Origin: Andrena cerasifolii
Taxonomy: Eukaryota; Arthropoda; Insecta; Hymenoptera; Andrenidae
Reading direction: 5' to 3'
Length of the DNA: 64,000 nt
NCBI RefSeq assembly: GCF_050908995.1
Contig: NC_135123.1
Location: forward strand, 3,162,001 to 3,226,000
Positions 33,870 to 44,773 of this stretch are shown piece by piece. Under the pieces are notes generated by a model that was given only the letters and a program-made list of their open reading frames with translations, was not told the DNA's origin and did no database searches. Position 1 is the stretch's first letter. Each line of letters begins with the position of its first letter. A program made the position numbers and the translations under genes.

Positions 33870-35065
33870 TCTATTCCATTCTACTCTATTTTATTCTATT
33901 CTCTTTTATTCTATTCTATTCTCTTCTATTCTCTTCTATTCTCTTCTATTCTCTTCTATTCTACTCTATTATATTCTATTCTCTTCTATTCTCTTCTATT
34001 CTCTTCTATTCTCTTCTATTCTCTTCTATTCTCTTCTATTCTCTTCTATTCTCTTCTAGTCTCTTCTAGTCTCTTCTAGTCTCTTCTAGTCTCTTCTAGT
34101 CTCTTCTAGTCTCTTCTAGTCTCTTCTAGTCTCTTCTAGTCTCTTCTAGTCTCTTCTATTCTCTTCTATTCTCTTCTATTCTCTTCTATTCTCTTCTATT
34201 CTCTTCTATTCTCTTCTATTCTCTTCTATTCTCTTCTATTCTCTTCTATTCTCTTCTATTCTCTTCTATTCTCTTCTATTCTCTTCTATTCTCTTCTATT
34301 CTCTTCTATTCTCTTCTATTCTCTTCTATTCTCTTCTATTCTCTTCTATTCTCTTCTATTCTCTTCTATTCTCTTCTATTCTCTTCTATTCTCTTCTATT
34401 CTCTTCTATTCTCTTCTATTCTCTTCTATTCTCTTCTATTCTCTTCTATTCTCTTCTATTCTCTTCTCTTCTATTCTCTTCTATTCCCTTCTATTCCCTT
34501 CTATTCCCTTCTATTCCCTTCTATTCCCTTCTATTCCCTTCTACTCTCTTCTACTCTCTTCTAGTCTCTTCTAGTCTCTTCTATTCTCTTCTATTCTCTT
34601 CCAGTCTCTTCCAGCCTCTTCTATTCTCTTCTATTCTCTTCTATTCTCTTCTATTCTCTTCTATTCTCTTCCAGTCTCTTCCAGCCTCTTCTATTCTCTT
34701 CTATTCTCTTCTATTCTCTTCTATTCTCTTCTATTCTCTTATATTCTCTTCTATTCTCTTCTATTCTCTTCTATTCTCTTCTAGTCTCTTCTAGTCTCTT
34801 CTAGTCTCTTCTAGTCTCTTCTAGTCTCTTCTACTCTCTTCTACTCTCTTCTACTCTCTTCTACTCTCTTCTACTCTGTTCTACTCTGTTCTACTCTGTT
34901 CTACTCTGTTCTACTCTGTTCTACTCTGTTCTACTCTGTTCTACTCCTTTCTACTCTCTTCTATTCTCTTCTAATCTCTTCTGTTCTCTTCTCTTCTCTT
35001 CTATTCTCTTCTATTCTCTTGTATTCTCGTCTATTCTGTTCTATTTTATTCTATTCTATACCTAT
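33870..35065 (+). repeat. 1.2-kb pyrimidine satellite, 5/10-bp period (TTCTA, TTCTC)
   Basis: The dominant unit is the decamer TTCTCTTCTA. Variants are clustered in blocks: CTAGTCTCTT about 34056-34150, a long homogeneous CTATTCTCTT tract to about 34460, CTATTCCCTT about 34485-34540, CTACTCTCTT about 34830-34870 and CTACTCTGTT about 34870-34945. The + strand is almost pure pyrimidine, so triplex or H-DNA structure is plausible. Serine/leucine-rich open frames across it are artefacts. Confidence 0.95.
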
Positions 35066-36012
35066 CGGGGATGCAAAATCGACTTTAAGCGCTTGTATGT
35101 TATAAACAATTACGAAACTATAAAAATGGTGACATATGTACACCCCTCTAATTTGACGCGAATTATAACATATCCCAATTTACACAAAATTCTTGACATC
35201 GGGGAACAAAAGTGATCGACTTGGCGTGGAACGACCCTTACATAACATACAAGACAAATTGTAATTTTGTGGAATAATAACAGAAACATAACGGTCATCA
35301 TATCGGTTCATAAGTATGTACGCATGTACTTATACCCACAACAGAAAAATTGTGTACTATAAACAGATATCTATCAAAATCTATGTTTATTTCAGCAATT
35401 AAAATGTTAGTGGCTAAAAAATATAGTAAATTCAAATTTTATAGAAATACTATTTTCTGGTATTCCAGTTATTTAGGTATTTACTACTTTGCATTTACTT
35501 TATTAACGAGTATTTCGTATTGTATTAGAACTTCTATTTGTGATTTTGATTATAATAAAACCAAGTTACTAACTTCCATTCTTTTACGGTAGTTTAATAG
35601 TAAGATTAATAAATTATAGGTATTTCATTTTAGGGAATCTTTAAATTTTATAGATGAACAATTTTTGGTAAATGGTACTTCTTCTATAATAAATTTTGTC
35701 ATTACTTATATGAATCTTTCAATATTATATTACAAAATTCCACGCTACTTTTTAATAAAAAGTACCCACAAGTCTGAAATACATTTAACAGCATCCGCAA
35801 TCTCTAAAAACGTGTGTATGAGTTGTGTTCGCTTTCTGTGCAGTTTCCTATAATACTAATACATACTAATTTAAATCGATATACATAATTCATTAAAAAA
35901 AAATATCATTGCAACCACTTAAGTGTCGCAAAATGTAAAAGCTAACAGCAGTTTTATAAATACAGCTTCTATTTTGTAGCAACCGCCTCTATACAGGTCT
36001 GCAATCTTAATA

Positions 36013-36192
36013 TTCTCCCATTCATTTAAGAAGGAACCCGTTTCGCGCATGTAGAAAAGAGCTCATTGGCTCTGCAAAGGCGTTGGTGGGGGTACAGCCA
36101 ATAGTGGCTTCTCCCGGCACCAATGAGCGTCAACCTGCGCAGAACCGGTTTAAACTCGTCGGTCGGCAGGTTCCTTCTTAAATGACAGGGAG
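36013..36192. mobile_element. ~180-bp TA-flanked MITE with CTCCC ends
   Basis: The left end CTCCCATTCATTTAAGAAGG and the right end (complement) CTCCCTGTCATTTAAGAAGG are inverted, with TA at 36011-36012 and 36193-36194 (two extra T at the left edge). CTCCC ends at a TA site resemble the Stowaway/mariner type. Confidence 0.65.
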
Positions 36193-36602
36193 TATAAATA
36201 CCTACTATTCCAATTATTGACTCAGAATTTGAAAGTATTGTAACTGTATAATTAATAAGCTATATAACGTAAAATTTTCATTTTAATATTATTTTAGAAA
36301 TGTCCAGATCTGTAGTAAGACAAAGATGATCCGTATCGAACGACAAAAATATCACTCTTCTTCTCTGTCCCTGGAGAACACAAGAATCGTGTTTTCGAAA
36401 ATACAGTAAGATTTCGATTAACCGATTTAGTAAAGGTCGCGGTAGGTCGGATAAATCGCAACGCCCGCATAAGTCTGAGATTTCTCTGGATGAAAATAAT
36501 TACAACCACACTTATTTGTGAAATTTGTATGTATAATGTTAGTCGATACATGTCTCTTAATGACTGTGTATACAATTTTTTGTTTAAACATGCTATATGA
36601 TG

Positions 36603-36740
36603 TTAATCGTCGAAGCTGAAGGAGTTTTCTGTCTTTGCAGCCTTATATTGTTGCACATACCGAAGGGTACGATTTAAAATTGCATCGCCCTCCTGACTGA
36701 TCCTATTTTCCATCAATAATTGTTCCACATTCTTAGATAG
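36603..36740 (-). CDS. Candidate terminal exon, unknown protein
   Basis: On the minus strand an acceptor (tatttttccag) at 36741-36742 opens a 45-codon frame ending TAA (36603-36605). The peptide begins LSKNVEQLLMENRISQEGDA, continues ILNRTLRYVQQYKAAK and ends TENSFSFDD. The amphipathic, Glu/Lys/Leu/Gln-rich make-up, balanced codon use and a clean polypyrimidine acceptor make this the most convincing orphan exon in the window. I cannot name the protein, and upstream exons (higher coordinates, minus strand) were not identified. It could also be a chance open frame. Confidence 0.42.
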   Translation of the reverse strand, partial: LSKNVEQLLMENRISQEGDAILNRTLRYVQQYKAAKTENSFSFDD

Positions 36741-38036
36741 CTGGAAAAATATTATTGTTTCACGGAATTTCATTTATCGCTAGATTTTCTGTATTCAGAA
36801 TTTTATGGTTTCACAAATTAGAGTATTTAAACCACAATTTGATAGTGATCTGCCATTGAATTTCATTCTATGCATCTACATGTAGACAACTTTTCTGGTA
36901 TTAATTCCAGAGGCTGCCTCAACAAAAACAAACGTTTATAATCTGTATATTATGATTCATTTTTTCATTCCATAAAAGTGTCTATAAAATTAAACGAGAA
37001 GTAACTGTTCCAGAAGCAGCAAAGATTTATTTGCAAACGGACGAACGCGTATAATATGATTGTACACATATATATGTATATTTTTGATAAATCAGGATAA
37101 TGGAGAGGAAAGATGATAAAAGCTCCAATCAGTGAGAAACTGAAAATTCGAAATCTGATTAATCGAGGTCCTGCTGTATGTATTTTTTTATAATCATGGT
37201 GGAGTGGAGTCAAGGTTGTCACTTGTAAAAAGTTAATGGGAAGTGACTAGTATTCTACTCGAGTGTTTCAAAGTGAAACTATTTCAGACAGCTTGTGGCT
37301 GCAGAAGAGTGCGCTACAATGCGGTTTGCATTACAGTAATGGTTGGATTGAAGCCAGGAAAGGTTGAAACGAACGACGAAGCATTGAAATGTTTAAATGA
37401 TGGATGATGAAATGAAATCTGCTATAATGAAACGTTGAGAGATTAATTGACCAATAAATATATACCGCAATGAAATGCTGAAACAGAAAACTATTCCAGT
37501 AGCCAAGCACTGGGACAAATAGCATATTATTAAAAAACGAATGTCCAAAGTAATGTGTATTAAAATACTGGGATTACTGATACAGTGACATATTGGCATA
37601 GCATGATAAAATTTTGAAATAATACATAAAGCAAAAAGATGGCGAGATAGGTATGTAGACGTGCTGAAACAGCTTGATGCTAAAGTAATCAAATATCGAG
37701 AAAGAAAAGCACTGAAAGTAAGATGGATCGAAATCAATGGAACAACTGCACCATTGAACCATTGAAATTATAGAATTTAAAGAAAGTACGTACAATAAAA
37801 CTTTTCGTGTAAGGAATAAACAATACCGTAAACTGGGGTGAATTTGCCCACTTTTGTATTTCAAATAACTTTTTTAGTACTCCTAGTGCATTTATTTTTT
37901 TTTTGAAAAATACTATTATACGGCAAGGTAAAGGCACCAGTAGTTGACCAGTTAAGAGAAATCCTTCACGTAAACAATAGTAAGTACTTGCTCTGTCAAT
38001 AAATAGTGACAGTCGCTGCATACAGATACTCTTTAA

Positions 38037-38725
38037 GGGGAGGTTCCGGTCTAAAAGCCGATTTCTTTTTTTTATTTCATTTTTCGAATGTTCAATCTTT
38101 TAGGAATGCGTGTTTAAAAGGGTTTGTTGAAATTCGTAAAATTCCCGAAGTTATAGGCATTTAGTAGCGGCATTTAAACGCGTTTTTCTCGAAACAGTGT
38201 TCTCAAAACGGTGGGACCTGTATCTCCAAAAGTTATTCTCCGATTCGGCTGAAACTTTTTTACTTTGAAGAATATACTTCTGGCTAGGAGGGAAACCAGA
38301 AAAAAATACAAAAATTTGAAAATTTATAGTTTTCAAAGGCGTTGAAAGGGCGAAAAATATAGGGGGAAGTGATTCAAACTTCAAGTGTCGTTATTTTTTA
38401 TAAAAATGTCATTTTTAAATTTTTCTGGTCCCCCCACCTAGTCAGAAGTATAAGTTCTTTAAAATAAAAAAAGTTTTAATCGCATCGGATAATAACTTTT
38501 GGGGATAAAGGTCCCACCGATTTGGATCAATTTTTTGACGCCTTGACTTTAACGACTCCCCAGTGTCGTCTGCAATGATTAATTATAAAACAAAAAATAT
38601 ATTTCTATAATTTAAGACAGCCTTAATACAATGTAAAAAGTCCCATTAAATTATATATAATAGTTTTCCTTGAATTAATTCCTAAAGATCACCTATTTTG
38701 GGGGGCTCTAGACCGGAACCTCCCC
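38037..38725. mobile_element. 689-bp TTAA-flanked element, GGGGAGGTTCCGG ends
   Basis: Both ends begin GGGGAGGTTCCGGTCTA and TTAA flanks both sides (38033-38036, 38726-38729). The interior is an imperfect palindrome: CCAAAAGTTATTCTCCGATT on the left pairs with ATCGGATAATAACTTTTGGG on the right. The TTAA target suits Kolobok or piggyBac groups; a start with G rather than CCC favours Kolobok. Non-autonomous. Confidence 0.75.
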
Positions 38726-39028
38726 TTAAGCTTTGTAAATTATGTAATGAGGGCGATTTTTAAAAAAAGTTATGTTATAAAAATTTTAGAACCATTTTTC
38801 GAAGTTCAGTAACTGCTTCAGAAGTTGACCATCGTTGAAAATGAAAATACTAGTAGTAGACCCTATGTTGGTTAGTAATTGACGACCTATACTAAAAAGA
38901 GAATTAAGGCGATGACGTAGGTAATTGGCTTAAGCATCGTTTGTTGTCAATAATTTAGAATAAGTTAGAACTAAAAAGAAAGTGAAATTGAAAGAAACTG
39001 GGTAAAAGTACGAAAAAGTTGTACATGT

Positions 39029-39323
39029 GTTAGTGATTTTTGAAGTCGCTGATTCCGAATCCGATATAGGATTTGTAAAATTAATTTGTTTAAACACTGT
39101 GTTTAAACAAATGATTGCCAAAATTACATGTTTTGGTACATATAGAATCGTGTTCTGCGGGGGAAATAAATAAACAAACATGTATAAGTCTCCCGAAATT
39201 GTTTTATTTATTCTAAAATGTTGTTTACAATATAATTTGTTAAACAAATTGTTTAAATAAATTAATTTTATTAATCCTATGTCGGATTCGGAATCAGCGA
39301 CCTCAAAAACCACTAACAATATA
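39029..39323. mobile_element. ~295-bp hairpin element nested at the third level
   Basis: GTGATTTTTGAAGTCGCTGA (left) and GTGGTTTTTGAGGTCGCTGA (right, complement) start arms of about 65 bp that continue through TTCCGAATCCGA and AAATTAATTT. It sits within 37931-39732. A 132-codon minus-strand open frame across it has no domain and is not a gene. Confidence 0.6.
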
Positions 39324-39920
39324 TACATAGTCAGTAAATTGACTATACTTGTGAACTTCTAGAAACAATTAGAATGACTAGAGTTATTATTACTTGACCA
39401 CCCCACAAACTATGTGTTTCTGAGGTTAGAATAACAAAAACGGTGAATTTATCAAATATAGAACAACGTGAGAGTTTAACAAGTGAAGAGTTCAGTCATA
39501 AATAGATAATAACCTAAGAATTTTTTTTACCTGAACCATACACCAGTTCTTAACAAAATCATTAAGGAAATAACGATATAGCTTCACACTTGAGTGTTTT
39601 AGATCTTAGTCGGTAGATGTCGTGGCACATCAACTGCACTTTTTTCAAAACATCGTCACTTCTATAAACCTTATTTTTCACGTTTTTCTGAAAAGTGGTC
39701 AACTACTGATACATGGTCAACTACTGGTGCCTTAGATGGCGTGTAGATTTAAATAGGCTTTTAAAAAAAATTCTTTACTTAAACGTACGCTTTTAAAATA
39801 CCAGAAACATGGTGGGCAAAGTTACCCCCTCAGTTGGGGTGTCTTTGCCGACGTCAAATTTTTCAGTGAAAACATGCCTAAAACTCATTATTGAGTTATG
39901 ATTGAGCGATCGTTCTTATT

Positions 39921-40226
39921 CTAATAGATACATAACAACCCTATTTCGGCCCTGTCCAAATACTCTTTAACTATTAAACGAATATATATGGCGCAAAGCG
40001 ACATCCCCCATTCAGAGCAGGTTAAAATATGGGGGAGAATTTTGGCTTCCTCCGACGCCGAAAAACATGTCTGTGCCCCGCATTTGTTGAAGAATAAACC
40101 CCTGAACTTATTGTCGAGGGTTTTCCGGGGAATCTTGTAAACTTCGGCGGCTTTTCTCCCCGACAAACCTTCTTTCGCCATTGCTTTTAACGCCAGCTCC
40201 AATTTTTCGTCGGAACAATTTCGGTA
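39921..40226 (-). pseudogene. Pogo-type transposase N-terminal fragment (psq helix-turn-helix)
   Basis: The minus-strand frame, open from about 40226, reads CSDEKLELALKAMAKEGLSG, then RKAAEVYKIPRKTLDNKFRG, which is a pipsqueak/CENP-B-type DNA-binding helix-turn-helix. It ends with SEEAKILPHILTCSEWGMSL and VKEYLDR, fitting the following HTH_CENPB segment. It stops at 39921 and no DDE catalytic domain is found downstream, where other insertions lie. Only about 100 of the several hundred residues usual for the family remain, so it is inactive. The upstream side is interrupted by the 5S-derived insertion about 40 bp away. Confidence 0.68.
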
Positions 40227-40265
40227 TGACCGACTTCCAAGCTTAGATTAATAAACTCTCGGTAA

Positions 40266-40372
40266 CCAGCGGCCGTAGCCGTGATGGAAAACACCGGTTT
40301 TCGTTAGATCACCGAAGTTAAGCATCACGGGGCGGTGTACTGGGGAAAGATGGGTGACCACCTTTCTTCAAA
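40266..40372 (+). mobile_element. 5S rRNA-derived SINE-like copy (plus strand)
   Basis: After the leader ACCAGCG the sequence matches 5S rRNA: ACACCGGTTTTCGTTAGATC, then CACCGAAGTTAAGC (internal box A) and GATGGGTGACCACC (box C). It shares the ACCAGCGGCCGTAGCCGTGA start and the GGGGCGGTGTAC middle with the copy at 31210-31326, features a true 5S gene would not have. The sequences diverge after CCTTTCT, and this copy is followed by A-rich DNA (to about 40440). The shared leader and shared departures from 5S argue for a SINE family rather than independent pseudogenes. Confidence 0.7.
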
Positions 40373-40993
40373 AATAAGCTTGAAACGCTTAAAACCCTAA
40401 ATCCTGCTTACAACACAGGAAAACAATAAAAAAACAAACATAAACTCTCGGCATCTCCAACAAAAAAAAAAGATAAAATATGTGAATCATATCAAATATT
40501 TAGCATTGTGTAACAACATTGTACGAGATTTTAAGGCTTATTTTCTCTCAACAGCACAAAGTTCGGAGATCACAAAATTCACTTGGAGAAGAAATTTTGT
40601 TTGCGTAATTTTTTACTCTGACTGAAAAATTACCATATGATTGAATTCGCTATTGTTTTTTTTTTCGTTTGACCCTGAAGAAATTATTGCTATCGACTAC
40701 AAAACACCATGTGTTCTAATTACTTGACGATAAAATAAAATAAAGTTTTTCCCGAAAAGTGGGCGACGTCACCCCGGCGGGCAAAGTCACCCCCAGTTTA
40801 CGGTACCTCGACGAATATAATTATCGTGACTCTACTCTGCCAGCGAAGATTCAAACGAGAAGTTTCCTTCAAATTCGTAGCCCACGTGACACACGCAATA
40901 TTATGACGCTGCATCAAACGCATATTATATTCGCCATTGTATCGAAGTAGTAACTGGCCTAACGTTATGTACGTTATTCATTGTCAGATCAAA

Positions 40994-41026
40994 GGGGGGA
41001 GGAGGGGGAGGAGGGGAGGGGAGGGG
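40994..41026 (+). repeat. G-rich tract, possible G-quadruplex
   Basis: Seven G runs of three to six (GGGGGG, GGGGG, GGGG, GGG, GGGG and others) occur within 33 bases, separated by single A or GA. That meets the usual pattern for a quadruplex-forming sequence. Its position, between the pogo element and unannotated DNA, suggests no function. Confidence 0.6.
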
Positions 41027-41602
41027 CTGACTCTTGAGATGTACCATTGCTATAATCACTACAAAATGAAAGTACTTAGGATAAGTTCCAATGCTGTTCG
41101 AACAATAATACTGATATATTTATATGAATATATAGTTCCGATAATAATTTACGACAATAAAAAAAATGAAATACGGGGTGGGCCGAGCGCGGCATGCCAA
41201 TCAATTATGTGTTTGTTAGATTGATACGACAAAGGCTCCCTATAAGATGTTGTTATAGGGCATATTTCAAGGAACGCTATACAAAAATCAGATCTGCAAG
41301 GTGTCGCCGCGTATACTTTTCTCGGTGCACCCTGTATCGGTTTAATAACGATTAGCTTTACACATATATACGATGTGTAATACAAAAAATATAGGTTTGT
41401 GTACACTGTCTGCATGGGTAATCGAATGCATCGGAAAAATTTATCTACGAGAGTGTTCATTTATTTTTGCCGATATCTGTGCATTGAAAGATAAATGCGT
41501 CTCAGATCTTAAATGTTTACAAACATCGTAGAAAGTAATAACTATAAGGTTGAGTGGAAACTGGCATCAATTCGAAGTAGGTTGTTGCAGTCACTTAGAG
41601 CT

Positions 41603-41856
41603 CTGTCTCGAAAAGAAGCCGCACCTCGGGACCGGGCCCGAGCTCTCTTCGAGACGGGCAGTCTACTCGGTTCGCCTTTGCTCTCTGCTGCGGCGAGGGA
41701 GGGGGCGCGCAACAGCGACAAGCCATAAATTACGGCCGGCACTGCTCGCGCCATCTGTCGGAGAAATACGGAACGCACGCGTAGGTCTCTCTGGCACTTC
41801 TCACTTGCCGCGGCAAAAGAAGTAGCGGGGATGGCAGCGGCTTCTTTTCGAGACAG
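41603..41856. mobile_element. 254-bp GC-rich inverted-repeat element
   Basis: CTGTCTCGAAAAGAAGCCGC at the left and its exact complement at the right bound a GC-rich body in AT-rich DNA. Flanks do not show a clear target duplication. Overlapping Arg/Ala-rich open frames on both strands are composition artefacts. Confidence 0.6.
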
Positions 41857-43167
41857 CACTGTATACGAATTAACCTCTTATCGATGGGAACCATGGTACT
41901 ATTAAGCTTAATATAATTACAGATGACTTTGGCTTTAAATAATCTGTTAACAACGATACGCATGTGTATAAATGTTATTTACATTAAATCTGTGAATGCT
42001 ATCATATTTGTAATAAGTATAGAAAATTATTCTTTTGCAATTGTTAAGTATTAATTTTTATATTGTTATTATCGTTGTTCTAATTTCTACTGTTTTTGTG
42101 AGAAAAAAAAAATGTATTAGATCAGTACCTATTGTACAGTTCTTCAATATAATCATACTTCACATAATAGTTGCGTGTGCAATGTTGTTATCTCTACGTG
42201 TCGTTAATGCATCGTACCTATAAGAAATATTTCTTTTGATAAATAACGAATCGCTGTCCCGGAAAATTTACGTTTACTTGACTGTAACGATTCTAATAAA
42301 GTGTTAAGTGGCAGAGGCACAATGAATGTTGCAATAAAAAATAATTATAACTTTTGGCGAAATTAACAGTTATCTGTTTTATCCCTTGTCACTCATAAAT
42401 ATTTGAACAGTTTTGATTTTAGTGGCCTCATGAATATTAGTCAAATGGGAGTAATAAAAATGTTTAACATTGGAAAGCTGCAGTCAACTTTAAACAGAAA
42501 AACCTGTGAAATATTTATATGCTTTCACTTGCCCAAATATTTTCCCCAAATACGATTGGGGGGCCGTGTATGAGAGATTGTACCTATAAGAGCGCACGAA
42601 AAGCTTGTTATGCAACTGTGTGTCGCGTGAAATCTATAGTTGGGACGAAATAAATTGGTTGCTCGAAGTCAGTGACGGATTATACCCTTACCACGTCATC
42701 AATACAGAAGTAAGCTGCTGGAGTGTAACAACACCAGTGCTTAAAACGACTCATACGTAATGTTTTTGAGCGACCAGTTAGTTTTGTTTTAACTATACAG
42801 AATGCGTGGACTGTACGTTATATTGGCTATTTATTAAGGTCGAAAGAAATACATATTATCCTCCGCCAGAAACAATAAAATCGTAGACAGTATCTAAGGA
42901 ATCAATTTCTACATCCAGGGTATTACAAAATATTGTGAAACATTTTTCCAAGTTCGATTCTATACGTCAAAATAATAAAGCAAGTTCCCATACATTTACC
43001 TATGTAGTACGATAACTTTATATTTTTCTTTTATTTTTTTAAATTTCTTTTAACATATACGGCAACGCCAACAGCACTTTAAATAGACTATTTACATCAC
43101 TCGACTTGTTAAACATAGAAATTCATACTGTTCAATGTAGAGATAGGATGAATCTAAATAGTATGTA
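41857..43167. other. Intergenic, nothing recognised
   Basis: Low-complexity AT-rich sequence. No inverted repeats longer than about 12 bp, RNA gene or plausible exon was found by eye. Confidence 0.5.
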
Positions 43168-44028
43168 GGGTAGATGTCCCAATTACCGTGCTTTGACGCC
43201 GACTTGCTCGCGAACGAATTAATTACTGACTTCTCTTACTTTAATTTTGCTTAGTGAAAATTTATGTTGGTGTTTTGAACTTTTCTCTTTATTAAGGCAT
43301 TTTTTTCGGGTTGAAAATGTTAATTTTTCATATTTTTTTAATTGAAATAAAAATACATGTTTTTGTCCCAATTACCGTGCCCTGAAAAATGCGTTGTCCC
43401 TATTCCGGTGCCCTTTTTGTAATAGCGATCCCGCGGGTAGGTTATGTCTTTCAAATTTGAACTGTTCAAAACGTGTTTTTATGTAACTTTAATATGACTT
43501 TTTCATTACAAAAGCAAAATATGCAAATATAAATTTCTGTTCACCCGTTCTGAGAAACGAAAGTAAGGTTAGGTTTATCAGTTACAGAGGGAGCCAGTGG
43601 GCTTCGAGGGGCACGGTAATAGGGACAACCTTAAATTCCTGTCCCAATTACCGGAATCACTTTAAAAATACGAAAACGTTTCAAAAGTGCTCATTTTGCA
43701 ATTTTCTCATAAAATTTTAACCTTTTATGATATAATAAACACTTTACATAAGTGCAAATCATGATAATTATTAATTTATTTACTTTTGTAAAGTACGTGT
43801 TCCTTACCGTTCCCGGTAAGGATTTAGTTAAATCCATCGAAATCTTCATATGAATTTTTGAATTTTTTTTTACTATGCTTTAATTGTTTAAAAATGCAAC
43901 CTTCTCGTTTGTAACACATACATTAATAGTTTAATTTAATTAAAAAAAATTATTTCCTTCTTTATGTGTGCGAGTTTTCTTGTACGACTTTTTTAAGTAT
44001 AAGGGCACGGTAATTGGGACATCTACCC
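43168..44028. mobile_element. 861-bp element with GGGTAGATGTCCCAATTACC ends
   Basis: GGGTAGATGTCCCAATTACC is exact at both ends (followed by GTGC). The left is preceded by TA (43166-43167), while the right flank is CA (44029-44030). Internal direct and inverted variants (TGTCCCAATTACCGTGCCCT near 43365, GGGCACGGTAATAGGGACAA near 43609) are scattered through it. No transposase. The end motif is related to those at 59692, 60554 and 37826. Confidence 0.7.
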
Positions 44029-44344
44029 CACTTTCTTCGTAATCTACAGGGTCATCAGAATTCTGCTGGTTTTTATCTTTAACTTGCTTAGGGTATATAA
44101 TATTAATAATTTTTTTATAACTGATGCACATTGTACAAAGATTCAGTGCGATTGCTTTTTTACATATGTTTTTGTTCAATTCCTTAATGCATCGAATCGA
44201 TCTTCAAAAAATGTGGAACATACTTTAATATCCTGTACCTATGTAATTATAGCTACATTGCATGTGCATACACACGATTATGTACGTACCTATGTATATG
44301 CATTTTATATCTGTAATGCGTTAAATGTTCTGTATACATATATA

Positions 44345-44468
44345 CAAGATGATTCCTAACTGCATGCCAATACTTCAGGGACTAAATCTGCACATCATGA
44401 CACTTTTACTTACATTAGTGTGCAGATTCACCCCCTGATGTATCGGCATGCATTTATGAATCACTCTG
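44345..44468. mobile_element. 124-bp TA-flanked MITE
   Basis: CAAGATGATTCCTAACTGCATGCC-type left end and CAGAGTGATTCATAAATGCATGCC-type right end (complement) are both preceded by TA (44343-44344, 44469-44470). The interior arms CAGGGACTAAATCTGCACA pair imperfectly. Confidence 0.65.
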
Positions 44469-44495
44469 TATAGTGTCTACATACATGTGTATGTA

Positions 44496-44773
44496 CAGTG
44501 AATCCTCGTTACCAGCCCGACGAACGAGGCTGGCGGCGGGCTCTTAACGCGTTGTGGACGCTATTCCGCGCGGCCAATGGCGCGAGTGAGAAAACCCAAT
44601 GAGCGAGCAAGAGGGAACGAAGCAGTTGACACGAAGTTGCCGTCGACTCTTTCGTCCCCTCTCGCTCGTTCTCGGGTTCTCTCACTGTCCGCCGAAGGAT
44701 TCCAAGAAATGGTGGGGATAGTCGCCGAGCTCTTAACGCATAGCAGTACCGGGCTGTTAACGAGAATTTACTG
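44496..44773. mobile_element. 278-bp pogo/Tigger-like MITE
   Basis: CAGTGAATCCTCGTTACCAG (left) and CAGTAAATTCTCGTTAACAG (right, complement), both followed by CCCG, are TIRs with TA at both sides (44494-44495, 44774-44775). The centre is a long GC-rich hairpin around GAGCGAGCAAGAGGGAACGA. A degraded second copy lies at 8778-9026 in the VGlut intron. Confidence 0.8.

Larger units (their letters stand above)
37931..39732. mobile_element. 1.8-kb element nested in the pogo element
   Basis: AAGGCACCAGTAGTTGACCA at the left recurs as its exact complement at the right (about 39713-39733). TA lies on both sides (37929-37930, 39733-39734). A further GGTCAACTACTGATAC copy lies just inside the right end. 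It contains the elements at 38037-38725 and 39029-39323. No transposase was recognised. Confidence 0.6.
37826..40803. mobile_element. Pogo-type (Tc1/mariner superfamily) element, 3 kb, multiply interrupted
   Basis: Termini CCGTAAACTGGGGTGAATTT (left) and, on the complement of the right, CCGTAAACTGGGGGTGACTT are both preceded by TA (37824-37825, 40804-40805). A remnant of a pipsqueak-type helix-turn-helix transposase is encoded near the right end on the minus strand (39921-40226). At least four other insertions lie within it: 37931-39732, 38037-38725, 39029-39323 and the 5S-derived copy at 40266-40372. Sequence near both ends carries GGGCAAA/TTTGCCC blocks. Confidence 0.75.

Noticed and set aside
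33841..34069. Ser/Leu/Phe-rich open frames
   Set aside because: Artefact of the TTCTC/TTCTA satellite.
38930..39328. 132-codon minus-strand frame
   Set aside because: It lies across the 295-bp hairpin element and mirrors its inverted arms (DSESDIG/SDSESAT); not a gene.
41542..41859. Overlapping Arg/Ala-rich frames on both strands
   Set aside because: Composition effect of a GC-rich inverted-repeat element; no domain.
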